This document shows positions 35,307-43,900 of a stretch of 64,000 nucleotides of DNA, one piece after another (the first letter of the stretch is position 1; the number at the start of each line of letters is the position of its first letter). This DNA is from Alphaproteobacteria bacterium MarineAlpha5_Bin12 (GTDB taxonomy: Bacteria; Pseudomonadota; Alphaproteobacteria; HIMB59; GCA-002718135). Below the pieces are notes generated by a model. It did no database searches. It had not been told where the DNA came from and was given only the letters and a program-made list of their open reading frames with translations. The stretch is taken from the NCBI GenBank assembly GCA_002937855.1, contig PTKS01000010.1, positions 1-64,000 of the forward strand, in the 5' to 3' direction. A program made the position numbers and the translations under genes.

Positions 35307-36326
35307 ATGTCAATTTTTGATACAAAGCCTCCATCAATAGATAGAGATAAATTAAATTTTTTTCTAGAGAATAATTACGATTTTTTGAAAAATAAGATTT
35401 CTAGCTCTGAAAAATTAAATAGTGAAAGAGATTATAATTTAAAAATTTTTACTAAAGATAAAAAGAAATTTGTAGTTAAAATTTCTAATTCATCAGAAAA
35501 TATAAAGATTTTAAAACTACAAGATAGTATTCTTAGCTATCTTTCACATCAACCTATTAAAGAAAATATTCCTCAAATTATGCATGGAAAAATTAATACG
35601 ATATATGATATAAACAATAAAAAATGTTATATTAGAATTTTATCATTTTTAGAAGGTGATATGTTTGCTGATAAGCAAAATAATGATGAACTCTGTTTAA
35701 ATTTAGCAATTTTTTTAGGTAATTTATCATTATCTCTTAAAGACTTTAAAAATTCTTCAGCAAAAAGAGTATTTATATGGGACTCTAGTAATATTAATTG
35801 GATAAAACAAAAGATTAATTTATTTGAAGATAAAAACAAACTAAAAGTTTTTAGCGCTGTTTTGAAATCTTATGAAAGCAATTTTGAAAATATTAAAGAT
35901 AATCTTCGATATTCGGTTATACATGGGGACTCAAATAACTATAATATTGTTGTTAAGGAAAATAAGGTAGTAGGACTTTTAGATTATGGAGACGTCGTTT
36001 ATGCACCTACAGTATGTGAATTATCTGTAGCACTAGCTTATTCATTAATGAATTGTGATGATATTATTAAAAGATGTTTAATGATGGTGAGGGCATATAA
36101 TGATGTTTTTCCATTAAAAAAAAATGAAATTAAATCAATAAGTACGTTAATTGCTTCAAGGCTACTAATAACGGTTACAATGGCAATGACACAAAAAATA
36201 AAATATCCAGAAAATAAATATCTCACAATAAGTGAGAAGGATGCTTGGAAACTTTTATATAAATTAACTAAAATTTCTTTGGACGAAATAACAAATTTAC
36301 TATTAGATAATAATCATGAAAGATAA
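35307..36326 (+). CDS. APH-family small-molecule kinase (hydroxylysine/ethanolamine kinase-like)
   Basis: A 339-residue kinase of the aminoglycoside phosphotransferase/choline kinase fold. The catalytic loop is HGDSNNYNIVV at 206-216 and the metal-binding LLDYGD at 224-229. KKKFVVKIS near 52-60 is the ATP-lysine strand. It overlaps by 11 nt a phospho-lyase-type aminotransferase homologue. In animals hydroxylysine kinase works with 5-phosphohydroxylysine phospho-lyase, and many bacteria fuse related kinase and PLP domains. I infer that it phosphorylates an amino alcohol such as hydroxylysine or ethanolamine. It is unlikely to confer drug resistance. Confidence 0.8.
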   Translation: MSIFDTKPPSIDRDKLNFFLENNYDFLKNKISSSEKLNSERDYNLKIFTKDKKKFVVKISNSSENIKILKLQDSILSYLSHQPIKENIPQIMHGKINTIYDINNKKCYIRILSFLEGDMFADKQNNDELCLNLAIFLGNLSLSLKDFKNSSAKRVFIWDSSNINWIKQKINLFEDKNKLKVFSAVLKSYESNFENIKDNLRYSVIHGDSNNYNIVVKENKVVGLLDYGDVVYAPTVCELSVALAYSLMNCDDIIKRCLMMVRAYNDVFPLKKNEIKSISTLIASRLLITVTMAMTQKIKYPENKYLTISEKDAWKLLYKLTKISLDEITNLLLDNNHER

Positions 36327-37605
36327 AATTATAAAATTTAGAAAAAATTTTATTGGTCCCAATCTGTCGATTTCTTATGACGATCCCTTACATTTAATTA
36401 AATCCAAAAACCAGTATGTTTATGATCATGAGGGTAAAAAATATCTTGATGCTGTAAATAATATTAATCATATTGGTCACTGCAATATGTATGTTTCTAA
36501 AAAAATGATAACCCAAAGCAAAAAATTAAATATTAATTCAAGATATTTATATGAAAATATGAGAGCATATACAAAAAAACTTTTAAAATATTTTCCAAAA
36601 AATTTAAATGTAGTTTATTATGTTTGTTCTGGGTCAGAAGCAAACGATCTTGCTTTAAGAATAGCTAATAATTATACTAAAGGAAATGAAATTATAGTTG
36701 TTGATAACGCATATCACGGTCATACAAAAAGTTTAATTGATATTAGCCCATACAAATTTAAAAATAAGGGTGGAACAGGTAAAAAAAATCATGTTCATAT
36801 TTTGGATATGCCAGATGGAATTAGAGGAAAATACCGATACAAAGATAACAACTGGATTAAAAAATACATTCAAGATGCTAAAAATCTAATTGATAAGGTA
36901 AGCTCAAATAAAAGAATTTCAGCTTTTTACTCAGAATCTATCTTAGGTTGTGGAGGACAAGTTGTATTGCCAAAAAATTATCTAAAAGAGATTTTCAAAA
37001 AAATAAGATCAAAAAAAGGAATTTGCATATCCGATGAGGTACAAACTGGTTTTGGAAGAGTGGGAAATAATTTTTGGGCTTTCCAGAATCAAGATGTTAT
37101 TCCAGATATAGTCACTCTTGGAAAGCCTATGGGTAATGGTCACCCAATTGCAGCTTTAATAACAACTAAGAAGATAGCAAAAAAGTTTAACAATGGAATG
37201 GAATATTTTAACTCATTTGGAGGAAATCCAGTGAGCTTATCTATTGGTGAGTCAGTTTTAGAATTTATAGAAAAAAAAAATTTACAAAAAAAATCTTTTA
37301 TTCTTGGTAATTATTTAATAAAAGAATTAAATAAAATTAAAAAAGAATTTCCAGAAAAAATTATAGAAGTTAGAGGTCAAGGACTTTTTGTAGGAGTTGA
37401 TTTGGTAAAAAAGGGAAATCCAGACCTTCCTGATAAAAAATTAGCTCAATTTATAATTAATCATTGTAAAAAACTTGGAGTATTAATTAGCACTGACGGA
37501 CCTTATAACAATGTCTTAAAAATTAAACCTCCAATTATCATCAATAAAGAGAACATAAAATTTTTGGTGAATTGTATTCGCAAAAGCCTATTAAGATATA
37601 AATAA
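36316..37605 (+). CDS. Class III PLP enzyme, phospho-lyase type (ETNPPL/PHYKPL-like)
   Basis: A 429-residue fold-type I PLP protein. GSEAND at 106-111 binds the phosphate, AYHGHTKSLIDISPYKF starts near 132, SDEVQTGFGR contains Asp240, and the Schiff-base lysine is Lys270 in TLGKPMGNGHP. NINHIGHCN, NSRYL, EYFNSFGGNPVS and LISTDGPYNNVLKIKPP closely follow the animal ethanolamine-phosphate and phosphohydroxylysine phospho-lyases (AGXT2L1/L2). It probably eliminates phosphate and ammonia from a phosphorylated amino alcohol rather than transaminating. It is translationally coupled to the kinase. Confidence 0.85.
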   Translation: MKDKIIKFRKNFIGPNLSISYDDPLHLIKSKNQYVYDHEGKKYLDAVNNINHIGHCNMYVSKKMITQSKKLNINSRYLYENMRAYTKKLLKYFPKNLNVVYYVCSGSEANDLALRIANNYTKGNEIIVVDNAYHGHTKSLIDISPYKFKNKGGTGKKNHVHILDMPDGIRGKYRYKDNNWIKKYIQDAKNLIDKVSSNKRISAFYSESILGCGGQVVLPKNYLKEIFKKIRSKKGICISDEVQTGFGRVGNNFWAFQNQDVIPDIVTLGKPMGNGHPIAALITTKKIAKKFNNGMEYFNSFGGNPVSLSIGESVLEFIEKKNLQKKSFILGNYLIKELNKIKKEFPEKIIEVRGQGLFVGVDLVKKGNPDLPDKKLAQFIINHCKKLGVLISTDGPYNNVLKIKPPIIINKENIKFLVNCIRKSLLRYK

Positions 37606-37611
37606 ATTAAA

Positions 37612-38826
37612 TTATGTTTCTTTTAATTTTAATCTTTCGACAGGCTTTTCTAAAATTGGTAAATGCATTATTGCAGCTATAATTCCTAAAGCTACACACA
37701 TCCACCATATGATATGATAGGAGCCATAAATATCAAACAATCTTCCACCAAGCCATGATCCTAAAAAAGAGCCTACTTGATGAGAAAAAAATGCGATACC
37801 GTATAGCATAGACATATAATAAGGGCCAAAGACTACTGTAATAATCCCGCTTGTTAAAGGAACTGTAGACAGCCATAAAATACCCAATAAACAAGAAAAA
37901 ACTAAAACGGTTAATTCTGTTTTTGGCAAATATATGAATACTAAAAAAAGTAGCGCTCTTAAAAAATATATTAATGCTAATAGATTCTTTTTTGATAATC
38001 TATCTCCGAGATAACCAAAATATATTGTCCCAACTATATTAAATAAGCCGATAAGTGCTAAAGACCATCCACCTACCCAAAAAGGTAAATTTTGATCTTC
38101 AATATAAGCTGGTAAGTGAACAGCAATAAAAGTTACATGAAAACCGCATACAAAAAAAGCAAGGGTCAGCAAATTATAACTTTTTGATTTAAATGCTTCT
38201 TTTAAAGCTTCTTTTAGTGTTTGAGATGTTCCAGCTTTGGATAATTCAGATTGTGATGAAAAATTAAGTCCATATGAAAAAATTATCATGATTGAAGCAA
38301 TAAAACATATATAAATTAATGATTGAGACCAACCAACATATTCAATTAAATATCCTATCAGAGGAACCATGACGAATTGTCCAAAAGAACCTGCAGCCAT
38401 AACTACTCCAAGTGCAAGTGTTCTGTTCTTAGCTTTAACAGATCTTCCCACAGCACCCATTACTACTGCAGTACCACATCCAGCTCCACCTAATCCAAAT
38501 AAAAATTGAGATCCAATAATATCAAAAGAAGAATTTACATTTGCCATCCAAGCTAAACCTAAGATTAAAATTGATATACCAAGAACTGCAGCTTTCCCTG
38601 ATCCATATTTATCTGACAGAGCTCCAAATAATGGAGATCCTATTCCTATCATTAATACTTGCAATGCAGCAGCAAAACCAAAAACTTCCCTTCCAGTATC
38701 TAGATAATTAGAAATAGGAAGAAGATATAATCCTGAAGAATGTCTAATACCAAAAGATATTAAAAGTAGCACACTTCCACCTATAATAACAAGTAAAGGT
38801 ATAAAATTTGGATTTTTTGATTTCAT
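37612..38826 (-). CDS. MFS transporter (monocarboxylate/oxalate-formate type)
   Basis: A 404-residue, 12-helix major facilitator. LFGALSDKYGSGKAAVLG is the loop 2-3 signature, FGLGGAGCGTAVVMGAVGRS lies on helix 4, and the second half repeats it as GYLGDRLSKKNLL. It resembles the monocarboxylate/oxalate-formate antiporter branch of the superfamily. The substrate is not known. The stop is 6 nt from the convergent phospho-lyase gene, and the start overlaps the upstream small membrane gene as TAATG. Confidence 0.85.
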   Translation of the reverse strand: MKSKNPNFIPLLVIIGGSVLLLISFGIRHSSGLYLLPISNYLDTGREVFGFAAALQVLMIGIGSPLFGALSDKYGSGKAAVLGISILILGLAWMANVNSSFDIIGSQFLFGLGGAGCGTAVVMGAVGRSVKAKNRTLALGVVMAAGSFGQFVMVPLIGYLIEYVGWSQSLIYICFIASIMIIFSYGLNFSSQSELSKAGTSQTLKEALKEAFKSKSYNLLTLAFFVCGFHVTFIAVHLPAYIEDQNLPFWVGGWSLALIGLFNIVGTIYFGYLGDRLSKKNLLALIYFLRALLFLVFIYLPKTELTVLVFSCLLGILWLSTVPLTSGIITVVFGPYYMSMLYGIAFFSHQVGSFLGSWLGGRLFDIYGSYHIIWWMCVALGIIAAIMHLPILEKPVERLKLKET

Positions 38827-39074
38827 TATTTATTTATAATTCCTAAGCAATATTGGATTACTTTTGCTAAACTAATATCACCAAAATAATGCATATATAT
38901 AAATGTTGATATTATTAAAACAAGAGAAATTATCCTTAAATACCATACAAATTTTTTATAACTTATCTTGCCTTCATTATCGAACTCATTATAATTTTTG
39001 TTAGAAAAAAAAAGGGTTATTTCAATAAAAATCCATGTTAATATAAATGCAATAATTACTATTAAATATTTCAT
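38826..39074 (-). CDS. Small two-helix membrane protein, unknown
   Basis: An 82-residue protein with hydrophobic segments at about 3-20 and 46-62, a charged central loop (NKNYNEFDNEGKISYKK) and a short hydrophobic tail. Its stop overlaps the MFS start (TAATG), so the two are translationally coupled. It may be an accessory of that transporter. I recognise no family. It is divergent from the SbmA/BacA-like gene across only 21 nt. Confidence 0.6.
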   Translation of the reverse strand: MKYLIVIIAFILTWIFIEITLFFSNKNYNEFDNEGKISYKKFVWYLRIISLVLIISTFIYMHYFGDISLAKVIQYCLGIINK

Positions 39075-39095
39075 AAATCATGATAAGAATTATCT

Positions 39096-40082
39096 ATGTT
39101 TAGGTTTTTTACAATAAAAAAATGGCTCTTATGGTCTTGGGCTGGTTCAGCTATTATTTTATCTTCACTATGGGTGCAAGTAAAAATTGATGTAGAAATT
39201 AATGAATGGTTTGGCGAGTTTTATGATATGATCCAAAAAGCACTTGGTGAGCCCAATGCAATTACAATTAGTGAATACTGGTCAAGTTTGTTTTCATTTA
39301 TAAAACTAGCAGGTATGTATATTGCTCTAGCAGTAGCAATAAGCTTTTTTACAGCTCATTTTTTATTTAGATGGCGTACTGCAATGGTAGAGTGGTACCA
39401 TAGCGTATATGATAAAGCTAGAAAAATAGAAGGTGCGGCGCAAAGAGTTCAAGAAGATACAATAAAATTTTCACGTATAATGGAGGGATTAGGTACAAGC
39501 TTAATAGAATCAATTATGGTTTTAGTTCAGTTCGTTCCAATACTATTAGGATTATCTATTGGAATTCCAATATTTTTTTTTGGTGACTGGCAGTATGGAT
39601 TAATTACTGGGGCTCTACTTTGGACATTAGGTGGAACTGTATTTTTGATAGCACTCGGATGGATATTGCGTCTAGTGGGAGTAGAATACGATTTACAAAA
39701 AAAAGAAGCCGCTTATAGAAAAATATTAGTTATTGCTGAAGATGATGGAAATGTGAGGCCAAAAACAATTGAAGAATTATTTCATGGCGTTCGTTCAATC
39801 CATTTCTTAAGTTACGTACGTTATCTATATTTCAATATTGGTCGTATAGCATATCTTCAAGCTAATGTTCTATCAGCTTATGTATTCCTTGCACCAGCAA
39901 TAGTAGCTGGAGTTGTGACGCTAGGGGTAATGCAACAAATTATCAGAGCATTTGGAAGAGTTGAAGGATCAATGCAATATTTATTAAAAGCTTGGCCAAC
40001 TATTATTGAATTAGCTAGCGTATACAAAAGATTAAGAGAATTTGAAAATAGAATTGAAAAAAGCATTAATCAAAAAGTTTAA
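39096..40082 (+). CDS. SbmA/BacA-like peptide transporter, short form
   Basis: A 328-residue membrane protein of the SbmA/BacA family, which imports peptides by proton motive force. VKIDVEINEWFGEFYDMIQKAL (the E. coli SbmA equivalent begins near residue 80), FRWRTAMVEWYH, KIEGAAQRVQEDTIKF and the C-terminal GSMQYLLKAWPTIIELASVYKRLREFE are family hallmarks. Compared with E. coli SbmA (406 residues), the first 75 or so residues, including the leading helices, are missing. Six hydrophobic segments remain. FxsA follows 3 nt downstream. Confidence 0.85.
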   Translation: MFRFFTIKKWLLWSWAGSAIILSSLWVQVKIDVEINEWFGEFYDMIQKALGEPNAITISEYWSSLFSFIKLAGMYIALAVAISFFTAHFLFRWRTAMVEWYHSVYDKARKIEGAAQRVQEDTIKFSRIMEGLGTSLIESIMVLVQFVPILLGLSIGIPIFFFGDWQYGLITGALLWTLGGTVFLIALGWILRLVGVEYDLQKKEAAYRKILVIAEDDGNVRPKTIEELFHGVRSIHFLSYVRYLYFNIGRIAYLQANVLSAYVFLAPAIVAGVVTLGVMQQIIRAFGRVEGSMQYLLKAWPTIIELASVYKRLREFENRIEKSINQKV

Positions 40083-40085
40083 TAA

Positions 40086-40445
40086 ATGATTTTTTTGTTT
40101 TTAATATTGATACCAATAATTGAAATTTCAATTTTTATATCAGTTGGTTCAAAGATTGGAACTCTTAATACAATATCAATAATTCTTTTAACTGCTATCA
40201 TAGGGATTTTTTTTCTAAGAAGAAAAAGTTTTAGCCTAATATTTAATGCTCAAGAAAATTTAAAAAATGGCATATTTCCAACAAATGAAATTAAAGGGGC
40301 AATTTTTTTACTTGTTTCTGGGCTATTATTGATCACCCCAGGATTTTTTACTGATATAATAGGATTTTTATGCTTCTTGAGTCCAGTCCAAAATTTTATT
40401 AGCAAATATGCTTATAATTATTTCAATTCAAGAATTATTCGTTAA
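40086..40445 (+). CDS. fxsA: FxsA family membrane protein
   Basis: A 119-residue inner-membrane protein with about four hydrophobic segments. IPIIEISIFISVGSKIGTLNTI, the loop FFLRRKS, and ISGLLLITPGFFTDIIGF-like LVSGLLLITPGFFTDIIGFL match the FxsA family. E. coli FxsA suppresses F-plasmid exclusion of phage T7 when overproduced; its cellular role is unclear. The hydrophilic C-terminal tail of longer homologues is short here. It overlaps the convergent aldolase gene by 18 nt. Confidence 0.9.
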   Translation: MIFLFLILIPIIEISIFISVGSKIGTLNTISIILLTAIIGIFFLRRKSFSLIFNAQENLKNGIFPTNEIKGAIFLLVSGLLLITPGFFTDIIGFLCFLSPVQNFISKYAYNYFNSRIIR

Positions 40446-41354
40446 ATTTTTCATTTCTTCTAACAACCCAAGCACTTTTGATATGTTTTGATTATTTTTA
40501 AAATCCTTAAGAGGTTTTAAAGGAGGCATAATATTTGTCCAATGGTTTGACTGATTTAAAATATTCAATACAGCTTTCATAAATGATATTTGTTCTTGGC
40601 TAAAAACTAGTTTTCTAATTTGATCTTGAAGAATATGCATTTTTTTTACAATTTCATCTTTGGATGAATCTTTTGCATATTTTACTATCTTCGAGAGTAA
40701 AGAAACAGATAAATTAGCAGTAGCGGTTATTGCACCTCCACCTCCTAGTCTCATAACCTCCATTGTAAGCGAATCAGAACCAGACAAAACACTAAAATTT
40801 GGAAATGTAGTAATCATTTTTTTCATATTTTCTAAATCATTGGATGAATCTTTTATTCCTACTATATTTTTAGGATATCTTTTTAATAAATTTTCTATCA
40901 CACTTAAATTAATACCTACACCAGAAATTTGAGGAATGTGATATAATAAATACTTAAAATCAGTGTTACCAACTTCTTCAACAATTCTACTAAAATAATC
41001 TATAAGTCCTTCATCAGTTGGATTTTTATAATAGTACGAAGGTAACAATAGCACACCTGCCATATTATTATCACTGGCAAATTTAGAAAAAACAATAGTC
41101 TCCTTTAAAGAAACAAGTCCTGTTCCTGGCAATAGATTAGAAGAATCAAATCCTTTTTGAATTAAAACTTCTAAAGTATTCATTTTTGTATTAGAAGATA
41201 TTAAGTTTGCTTCACCTGTAGTTCCAAATATTGCAATTTTATCTGCGCCTTTATTTATAATTTCTTTACAATGATCAAATAATACTTCATTGTTTATAGA
41301 AAGATCATCATTAAAGGGTGTTAAAGATGCGCAAAATGTACCTGTTATCATCAT
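40428..41354 (-). CDS. DapA-family (DHDPS/NAL) aldolase
   Basis: A 308-residue TIM-barrel lyase. IFGTTGEANL near 42-51 is the pyruvate carboxylate motif, LLYHIPQISG carries the catalytic Tyr, and NIVGIKDSS the Schiff-base Lys. True DapA enzymes normally have GTTGESPTL and a Y-N-V-P motif; EAN and YHIP argue for another substrate, such as a 2-keto-3-deoxy sugar acid or hydroxy-oxo acid. It is translationally coupled to uppP by a 4-nt overlap. The assignment as dihydrodipicolinate synthase is not supported. Confidence 0.82.
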   Translation of the reverse strand: MMITGTFCASLTPFNDDLSINNEVLFDHCKEIINKGADKIAIFGTTGEANLISSNTKMNTLEVLIQKGFDSSNLLPGTGLVSLKETIVFSKFASDNNMAGVLLLPSYYYKNPTDEGLIDYFSRIVEEVGNTDFKYLLYHIPQISGVGINLSVIENLLKRYPKNIVGIKDSSNDLENMKKMITTFPNFSVLSGSDSLTMEVMRLGGGGAITATANLSVSLLSKIVKYAKDSSKDEIVKKMHILQDQIRKLVFSQEQISFMKAVLNILNQSNHWTNIMPPLKPLKDFKNNQNISKVLGLLEEMKNLTNNS

Positions 41355-42151
41355 ATATAAATATTAAATAAAATTATTGAACCCAAAAGAATTCTGTAAA
41401 ATACAAAGATGTTATAATTAGATTTTTTTACAAAAGCTATCATTATTTTTATTGAAAAAAATGCAGTTGTAAATGAAATTATTGTTGAAAAAAAAATTTG
41501 ATTTAAATTATAGACGTTTGATGTTTCAATAAAGAAGCTTGGCAATGCAAGAATTAATGAACCAAAAATAACTGGAATTGACAACAACATTGAATAGATT
41601 GCTGAAGATTCTCTATTAAATCCTAAAAATCTAGAACCTGTAATGACGACACCTGCCCTACTCGCACCAGGTATAAAAGCTAAAATTTGAAAAATTCCAA
41701 TTATAAATGCATGCAAATAAGTTATTTCATTCCAGTTTTTTTGAGAATTTGAATACTTATCTGCAATATAAAGTAATATTCCAAAAAAAATACATGAATA
41801 AGCTATTAATTCTATGTTTCTAAAATACTCTATAAAATATCTATAAACAATAATTCCAACAATTATTGAAGGTAAGGTAGAGATAATTATTTTTAAAACT
41901 AAATAATTTTGATTACTTTGATTTTTTCTAACTAACAAAAAAAAATCTTTGAAAAGTAAAGATATTTCTTTTTTAAAATAAAATATTACTGCACCAAGAG
42001 TTCCAAAGTGCACTGCTATATCATGATTAATTCCTTGATCTTTCCATTCCAACAGATCACTAATCAATATTAGATGCGCAGAGGAGCTTATTGGAAGAAA
42101 TTCAGTTATTCCCTGAATTATACCTAGCAAAATTAATTGTATCTCAATCAT
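41351..42151 (-). CDS. uppP: Undecaprenyl-diphosphatase
   Basis: A 266-residue polytopic membrane enzyme that dephosphorylates undecaprenyl diphosphate to recycle the cell-wall lipid carrier. GITEFLPISSSAHLIL at 14-29 contains the catalytic Glu and Ser residues, and PGASRAGVVITGSRFLGFNRESS is the second conserved loop with the phosphate-binding Arg. Eight hydrophobic helices are visible. The start overlaps the sbcB stop by 8 nt. Confidence 0.96.
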   Translation of the reverse strand: MIEIQLILLGIIQGITEFLPISSSAHLILISDLLEWKDQGINHDIAVHFGTLGAVIFYFKKEISLLFKDFFLLVRKNQSNQNYLVLKIIISTLPSIIVGIIVYRYFIEYFRNIELIAYSCIFFGILLYIADKYSNSQKNWNEITYLHAFIIGIFQILAFIPGASRAGVVITGSRFLGFNRESSAIYSMLLSIPVIFGSLILALPSFFIETSNVYNLNQIFFSTIISFTTAFFSIKIMIAFVKKSNYNIFVFYRILLGSIILFNIYI

Positions 42152-43655
42152 AAATTTGTCTTAATAGATTTCTACCTAATTTGAGTGGTGTAGAATTTTT
42201 ATTTGAAAAATACTTTTCCAAAAATTCAAGATATTTATTATATTCATTTAATATTTTTACATCTAGTTCTTTTTTTTCTCCACTTTCGTCTATTTTTGAA
42301 AATTCAGTATCAATTAAGCTCATTGCTTCTGGGATTGTCGTATAAGGTCTTTCTTGATTAAACAATAGACGTTCGCTCAATTCTGAATGAATCTTTTTAA
42401 AATCAGTATCTGAGAGAACTTCAGGGCATTCATCAAATATTAACCTCTTTAAAATGAAATTAGCACGAGGATCTCGAATTGAGCAGGCAATTTTATATTT
42501 TTCTAACCATGAGTTTTTTTCATGAAAATCTTTTATTGCATTGCTCTGACCAAAGTTACTAAACATATTGGCCTTGCTTTCAGGAAAAATATTATCTTGA
42601 GAAGACATCTCTTCTTTTTCAAGTGCGCGATTTATTTCCATGTATTTAAATTTTTCTGCAAGCGACTTATTCTTATAAACTTTATTAGCTCTTTCATTTA
42701 AAATATCTCGACCTATTTCAGCATATATTTGACCTTGTATAGCAAACTTTGCAGGTAAAAGAATTGGATGTTGATTGCAAATTACATATCTGTTTTTCTT
42801 TTTTATTAATTTTACAAATTCTTCATTGTTTGCAGCTAATAGAGGTTCGGGATCATGTTGTAAATCTATTGTATGAAACCATCCTTTGTATTGCGATTCA
42901 CAAACCATCGATAATGCTTGAACTTTAATCTTGCCGCCGAAACTAGTAAGATAACCAAAAGCCTTGTTTTTGTTAACATAATTTATAGCCATTTCTTTGT
43001 TCATTGTCTCAGATATTTGATTCCAATTGTCATTAACTTTTGTACGAATATATTTTATTAAGGCAATTGATGTTTTAACATCACTAAATGCATCATGGGC
43101 AAACTCCAACGGCAAGTCATTGAACTTCGCCAGTTTTTCAAGTTTAAAACTTGGATTGCCTCGAGGTGTAATAGGCGTTTTAATTAAGTCTGAATCTAAT
43201 GCATATAATGCTCTAGCTAAATTTAATGTGTCTCCCCTATGAGGTCTTGTTATATAAGGAAAAAATAAATTACTAAAAAGATTATATTCAAGAACTGTTT
43301 CATCAAATTCTATAGAATTATGCCCAATAAATATTAATTGATTATTATCTTTTTTCCATTCATCAAAAGTTTTGTTTATTTTTGTCATTAACTCATAATT
43401 TGAAGTTTCTGCTAATAAAGATTCTTTAATACCTCTTCTTGTAGTGAGTAATGCGCCTGGCTGAGGAATTATTGAGACTCTAGGTCTGCAGAATTCATTA
43501 AGATTTTGATTTGTTTCTTGAAAATTTTCATCAACTGCTATTGCGGCAATTTGAAAAATTTGCTCCCATTTAGGAGAAGTTCCAAATGAGCTAGGGCTTT
43601 CTTTTTTTCCCTTTCCACTAGTTTCCAAATCATAAAATATATATTTTGCTGGCAT
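42144..43655 (-). CDS. sbcB: Exodeoxyribonuclease I
   Basis: A 503-residue 3'-5' single-strand DNA exonuclease of the DEDDh class. YDLETSG gives Asp9 and Glu11, GHNSIEFDE near 111-119 gives the next Asp, and HDAFSDVKTS at 187-196 gives His187 and Asp192. TSPKWEQIFQIAAIAVDEN and the C-terminal ExoI SH3-like and helical regions are recognisable (RPYTTIPEA). Slightly longer than E. coli ExoI (475). The enzyme is best known in gammaproteobacteria. Confidence 0.9.
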   Translation of the reverse strand: MPAKYIFYDLETSGKGKKESPSSFGTSPKWEQIFQIAAIAVDENFQETNQNLNEFCRPRVSIIPQPGALLTTRRGIKESLLAETSNYELMTKINKTFDEWKKDNNQLIFIGHNSIEFDETVLEYNLFSNLFFPYITRPHRGDTLNLARALYALDSDLIKTPITPRGNPSFKLEKLAKFNDLPLEFAHDAFSDVKTSIALIKYIRTKVNDNWNQISETMNKEMAINYVNKNKAFGYLTSFGGKIKVQALSMVCESQYKGWFHTIDLQHDPEPLLAANNEEFVKLIKKKNRYVICNQHPILLPAKFAIQGQIYAEIGRDILNERANKVYKNKSLAEKFKYMEINRALEKEEMSSQDNIFPESKANMFSNFGQSNAIKDFHEKNSWLEKYKIACSIRDPRANFILKRLIFDECPEVLSDTDFKKIHSELSERLLFNQERPYTTIPEAMSLIDTEFSKIDESGEKKELDVKILNEYNKYLEFLEKYFSNKNSTPLKLGRNLLRQIYD

Positions 43656-43696
43656 ATTTAAAGTTAAAAAATTTTGCTAATTTTAAAAAAAAATAC

Positions 43697-43888
43697 TCAA
43701 TTATCCTCTGATTTTTTTTTATCAGCTATAAAAAAATGGTAAACAGCTGTCGCTAATATAGCAATAAAAAAACAAATAAATGCAACAAGTATGATTGCTT
43801 TTAACGCCCAGTAAACAATGGCTATTAGTAGACCAATTCCTGTTATCCCTAACCAAAAATATAATAATCTTTCTAAAAATAAATTCAT
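43697..43888 (-). CDS. Small two-helix membrane protein, unknown
   Basis: A 63-residue protein with hydrophobic segments at about 10-28 and 31-52 and a charged tail ADKKKSEDN. GGAGGTTTA directly before the ATG is a strong Shine-Dalgarno with good spacing, so the ORF is very probably expressed. It follows the ribokinase-family gene by 12 nt on the same strand and may end that transcript. No family recognised. Confidence 0.65.
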   Translation of the reverse strand: MNLFLERLLYFWLGITGIGLLIAIVYWALKAIILVAFICFFIAILATAVYHFFIADKKKSEDN

Positions 43889-43900
43889 TAAACCTCCATC

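Noticed and set aside
35307..36326. Aminoglycoside resistance kinase
   Set aside because: The fold is shared, but the overlap with a phospho-lyase-type PLP gene and the absence of any resistance or mobile context point to small-metabolite metabolism.
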